Positions 5,391 to 6,407 of a stretch of DNA of 6,407 nt are shown here, in pieces. The notes under the pieces are model-generated. The model was not told the origin of the DNA, ran no database searches, and saw nothing but the letters and a program-made list of their open reading frames with translations. The stretch covers positions 1-6,407 of the forward strand of contig JAGZGB010000085.1 in the NCBI GenBank assembly GCA_018367495.1. The letters are read 5' to 3'. The position numbers were made by a program, and so were the translations under genes. This stretch comes from Veillonella sp. Lineage in GTDB: Bacteria > Bacillota_C > Negativicutes > Veillonellales > Veillonellaceae. The number at the start of each line of letters is the position of its first letter. Within the stretch, counting starts at the first letter, position 1.

Positions 5391-6407
5391 ATGAAGGATT
5401 ATATTGATATCCAAGAACGCCCGTCCTGGGGTCGAATGTTGCCACTTAGTTTCCAACATTTATTTGCTATGTTTGGCTCTACTGTATTGGTACCATATTT
5501 GTTAAAAGTAGATCCGGCAACAGCTTTATTTATGAATGGTATCGGTACATTACTGTATTTATTCGTTTGTAAAGGTAAAATCCCTGCATACCTCGGTTCT
5601 AGCTTTGCTTTCATTGCTCCTGTAGCTGGTGTATTATCTGCAGGTCTTGGGTATGAGGCTGCAAAGGGGGCCTTCGTTGTATTTGGTTTATCCTTTGTGA
5701 TTTTATCTATTCTTGTTCGCTATATCGGTACTCGTTGGATTGATAAATTATTCCCACCGGCTGCCATGGGTGCTATCGTTGCTATTATCGGTTTAGAATT
5801 GGCTCCAGTAGCGATGAGTATGTCTGGACTTATTGGGAATCAAGATTTAGGCATGAGCCACAGCCAAGCTATTTTTATCTCTATGTTTTCCTTAGTTGTT
5901 ACCTTGCTTGGTACTGTTGTATTCCGTGGGTTCTTAGCTGTAATCCCTGTTTTGATTGGCGTTGTTTCCGGCTATATCTTGTCTGCCTTCATGGGTGTTG
6001 TTGATTTCTCTGGTGTAGAGGCTGCTCCTTGGTTCTCTTTACCACAGTTCTATGGCATGCCTGTGTTTGATATCAATGCCATTATTATGATTATGCCAGC
6101 ACTCTTTGTAGTATTTGCTGAGCACGTAGGTCACTTAGTTGTAACGAGCAACATTGTATCAAAAGACTTGATGAAGGAACCAGGTTTACAACGTTCCTTG
6201 CTAGGTGATGGCCTTGCGAACATCCTTTCTGGTTTCTTTGGGGCTACACCAAATACGACATACGGTGAAAATATCGGTGTCCTCGCCATCACTCGTTGCT
6301 TTAGCGTGTGGGTAATTGGTGGTGCTGCAGTTCTTGCGATGATTATCTCCTTTGTAGGTAAAGTAGCAGCTCTTATTCATGCTATTCCAGTTCCAGTTAT
6401 GGGTGGT
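5391..6407 (+). CDS. uraA: Uracil permease, 3' end beyond the window
   Basis: Inner-membrane proton-coupled uracil importer of the nucleobase-ascorbate/NCS2 family, feeding pyrimidine salvage. The window holds the first 339 codons of an expected 420-430; the frame is open to the last base. Seen: QHLFAMFGSTVLVP (22-35), IPAYLGSSFAFIAP (64-77) for the first substrate-side half-helix, FAEHVGHLVVTSNIV (242-256) and PNTTYGENIGV (287-297). Glu244, His248 and Glu293 line up with E. coli UraA Glu241, His245 and Glu290, which bind uracil and couple protons. These residues favour uracil over xanthine or purines. The ATG has AGGAG at 5381-5385 five bases ahead. Firmicute uraA/pyrP genes are often controlled by PyrR attenuation, but I see no terminator/antiterminator pair in the leader. 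Confidence 0.95.
   Translation, partial: MKDYIDIQERPSWGRMLPLSFQHLFAMFGSTVLVPYLLKVDPATALFMNGIGTLLYLFVCKGKIPAYLGSSFAFIAPVAGVLSAGLGYEAAKGAFVVFGLSFVILSILVRYIGTRWIDKLFPPAAMGAIVAIIGLELAPVAMSMSGLIGNQDLGMSHSQAIFISMFSLVVTLLGTVVFRGFLAVIPVLIGVVSGYILSAFMGVVDFSGVEAAPWFSLPQFYGMPVFDINAIIMIMPALFVVFAEHVGHLVVTSNIVSKDLMKEPGLQRSLLGDGLANILSGFFGATPNTTYGENIGVLAITRCFSVWVIGGAAVLAMIISFVGKVAALIHAIPVPVMGG

Noticed and set aside
1..6407. Mobile element, CRISPR, phage or defence system
   Set aside because: No transposase, integrase, spaced repeats or defence-like domains appear on either strand; the gene content is housekeeping apart from one unrecognised exported protein.

Overview
The window looks like chromosome of an AT-rich Bacillota. 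I lean towards the Negativicutes, and Veillonella in particular. That rests on AT-rich codon use, strong AAGGAGG-type ribosome binding sites, Firmicute-like TrmB and S18 sequences, and a leader-bearing protein with no Gram-positive anchor. The genus is an inference from general resemblance; no search was run. All recognised genes lie on the + strand, and most of the window is housekeeping DNA.

Layout. (1) 17-247: rpsR, the zinc-type ribosomal protein S18, closed by a strong terminator at 258-292. A second terminator-like hairpin follows at 302-334. (2) 393-2150: a short, 585-residue relative of 1-deoxy-D-xylulose-5-phosphate synthase (DXS). It keeps the thiamine diphosphate machinery but has lost both arginines that hold the phosphate of glyceraldehyde 3-phosphate in true DXS, so its substrate is doubtful. 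A terminator follows at 2185-2228. (3) 2229-2428: an AT-rich spacer with repeated promoter-like words. (4) 2429-3112: an exported protein with a TTG start. Its mature part looks like a carboxymuconolactone decarboxylase/AhpD-type fold with no cysteine or histidine at all. It ends in a 22-bp perfect inverted repeat that should terminate transcription in both directions. (5) 3175-5280: a clear sigma-70-type promoter (TTGACG, 17 bp, TATAAT) feeding a tight pair, trmB (tRNA m7G46 methyltransferase) and an FtsW/RodA-family SEDS glycosyltransferase, with one base between stop and start. (6) 5391-6407: a uracil permease (uraA) cut by the window end, 110 bases downstream with no terminator between.

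How the genes relate. rpsR and trmB serve translation, the SEDS protein serves peptidoglycan synthesis, and uraA serves pyrimidine salvage. No single pathway links them. I see no mobile element, CRISPR array, tRNA or rRNA gene, and no evidence for a new multigene system. The two points most worth following are the altered active site of the DXS-like enzyme and the exported protein with a CMD-like fold but no catalytic residues.
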